DNA of 39,823 nucleotides from a virus. Below the pieces are notes generated by a model. It was not told where the DNA came from. It did no database searches and saw only the letters and a program-made list of their open reading frames with translations. The position numbers and the translations under genes were made by a program. The stretch is from IMG/VR virus record IMGVR_UViG_3300027736_000096, positions 1 to 39,823 of that record; one strand, written 5' to 3'. Of the stretch, positions 39,096-39,823 are shown one piece after another. The number at the start of each line of letters is the position of its first letter. The first letter of the stretch is position 1.

Positions 39096-39511
39096 AATGT
39101 AGTTCTCTTTAAGTATTCAACTGCTTTCATAAGGCCTTCAAGTGTATCGCCCAATGCACCAATGGCACGATTGCATGGACCACAAAGCCAGCCTCTAAAC
39201 TTTATATTAACAGGATCGTGGTCTAAATTCAAGCCATATTGTCTTCGACTTAGATCAGCATTGCTTCCTAAGTTGGGTGGTAATCCACAACAATCACAAA
39301 CCAATGGAACAGGTGGTGCAGATTTTCGTATTTCTTCAATCTGATTTTTACGCACCTTTATACATGGTGTGCAACGTGTGTCTAAATTATCCCACTTCTG
39401 ATAATGCGGTGCAAATTCAGTTGTTGGTTTTTCTTCTTTACAGTAAATACATCTCTTCATTTTTTGTTGAAGAGGTATGCCTAAGAATTCATGTAACGTG
39501 CCATTGCTCAT
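39092..39511 (-). CDS. Endonuclease VII/HNH-like zinc nuclease
   Basis: A 139-residue protein with two zinc sites. The first is an N-terminal ribbon (C21, C24, C47, C50). The second surrounds the nuclease core: C72/C75, NLDHDP (D97, H98, D99), FRGWLCGPCNRAIGALGD with C110, C113 and N114. This matches the recombination endonuclease VII/HNH fold (beta-beta-alpha metal). It could cut branched DNA or act as a homing endonuclease. The ATG overlaps the gp44 stop by 4 bp; an internal ATG at 39460 is a less likely start. Confidence 0.85.
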   Translation of the reverse strand: MSNGTLHEFLGIPLQQKMKRCIYCKEEKPTTEFAPHYQKWDNLDTRCTPCIKVRKNQIEEIRKSAPPVPLVCDCCGLPPNLGSNADLSRRQYGLNLDHDPVNIKFRGWLCGPCNRAIGALGDTLEGLMKAVEYLKRTTL

Positions 39512-39823
39512 TTGAATTCACAACTAGCCATCACTTCGGTTAGAAACGCAACAAAGTTGATTTCTTGATCAACAACAAATGCAGATTTGTATTGATAGTC
39601 TGCTAAAAACAAAACCATTTGTGGTACTGAATTGGGTGCAAGATAGTCATTGCAACCATCAAAGATTCTACGGAACATAACTGATGGTTCATTATCTAAG
39701 TTCTCAGATACCCACTTACGCATTCCTGCAAAGTCTTTATCTTTCAATTTAGTAATGAGAGTTTTGATGTTGTCTTCAGATACACTAGACAAAAGTCCTG
39801 CATCAATTTTACCTGTAGCAGAG
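39508..39823 (-). CDS. 44: Sliding clamp loader large subunit, T4 gp44, C-terminal part
   Basis: The frame is open to the right edge of the window, so the N-terminal AAA+ part lies outside. The visible 104 residues include TGKIDAGLL, DKDFAGMRKWVSENLDN and PQMVLFLADYQYKSAFVVDQ, matching the C-terminal collar of T4 gp44. A TTG at 39792 is not a real start. The stop overlaps the endonuclease gene ATG (ATGA). Confidence 0.92.
   Translation of the reverse strand, partial: SATGKIDAGLLSSVSEDNIKTLITKLKDKDFAGMRKWVSENLDNEPSVMFRRIFDGCNDYLAPNSVPQMVLFLADYQYKSAFVVDQEINFVAFLTEVMASCEFK

Noticed and set aside
1-39823. tRNA genes, CRISPR arrays, insertion sequences, integrase or attachment sites
   Set aside because: None could be recognised: no cloverleaf-like segment, no spaced repeats, no transposase or integrase motifs; this fits a lytic T4-like phage.

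Overview
The window is an AT-rich stretch of a T4-like myovirus genome (order inferred from gene content, not from any search). Nearly all genes lie on the minus strand, packed with ATGA, TAATG or TAAATG junctions. The diagnostic genes are those of the T4 replication module, in T4-like order when read along the minus strand from the right edge: clamp loader gp44 (cut by the window end), gp62, RegA, family B DNA polymerase gp43, UvsX, replicative helicase gp41 and, further on, primase gp61. A BPSL0761-type small protein is a weak hint of a betaproteobacterial host; together with the AT-rich composition a freshwater or marine bacterioplankton host is plausible but not proven.

Right part (about 28-39.8 kb): replication and recombination. 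Two nuclease-like genes (endonuclease VII/HNH type and a PD-(D/E)XK-like protein) are inserted between gp44 and gp62. Between RegA and gp43 lie a Dps-like ferritin, a secreted Lys/Ala/Pro-rich peptide, a winged-helix protein, an Hsp20 chaperone and very small genes. A 2OG-Fe(II) oxygenase sits between uvsX and the helicase.

Middle part (about 17-28 kb): virion and late genes. This holds several Ser/Thr/Asn-rich fibre-like proteins, a 664-aa charged protein with two EF-hand-like repeats, an 898-aa multidomain protein starting with a nucleotidyltransferase (HIGH-type) domain, and a DUF6267-like protein with covalent nucleotidyltransferase (ligase) motifs. A lysis cassette (spanin pair plus two small membrane proteins) is at 16.4-17.6 kb.

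Left-middle part (about 2-16 kb): nucleotide metabolism (NrdA, NrdB, thioredoxin, ThyX), primase, a secreted staphylococcal-type nuclease, ClpP-like protease, RuvC-like resolvase, and host-modifying genes: an LpxH-like phosphoesterase with a family 2 glycosyltransferase, glycosyltransferase-like proteins, and a flavin-dependent halogenase. The GH19 endolysin is at 1.5-2.2 kb. The only plus-strand genes are the two at the left edge.

Regulation can be read directly. Six sites have near-consensus sigma70 promoters (TTGACN, exactly 17 bp, TATAAT-like) in front of early-type genes, two of them overlapped by perfect dyads that look like operators. Five sites carry the exact T4 late-promoter box TATAAATA in front of lysis, structural or late-type genes. 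At two late promoters (endolysin and the ligase-like gene) the box is placed so that the 5' arm of a hairpin hiding the ribosome binding site would be absent from late transcripts but present in read-through transcripts, the logic known for T4 gene e. I consider this, the nuclease pair in the clamp-loader operon, the LpxH/GT2 pair inside the nrd cluster, and the structured late-promoter region at 36.4-36.6 kb the best leads.
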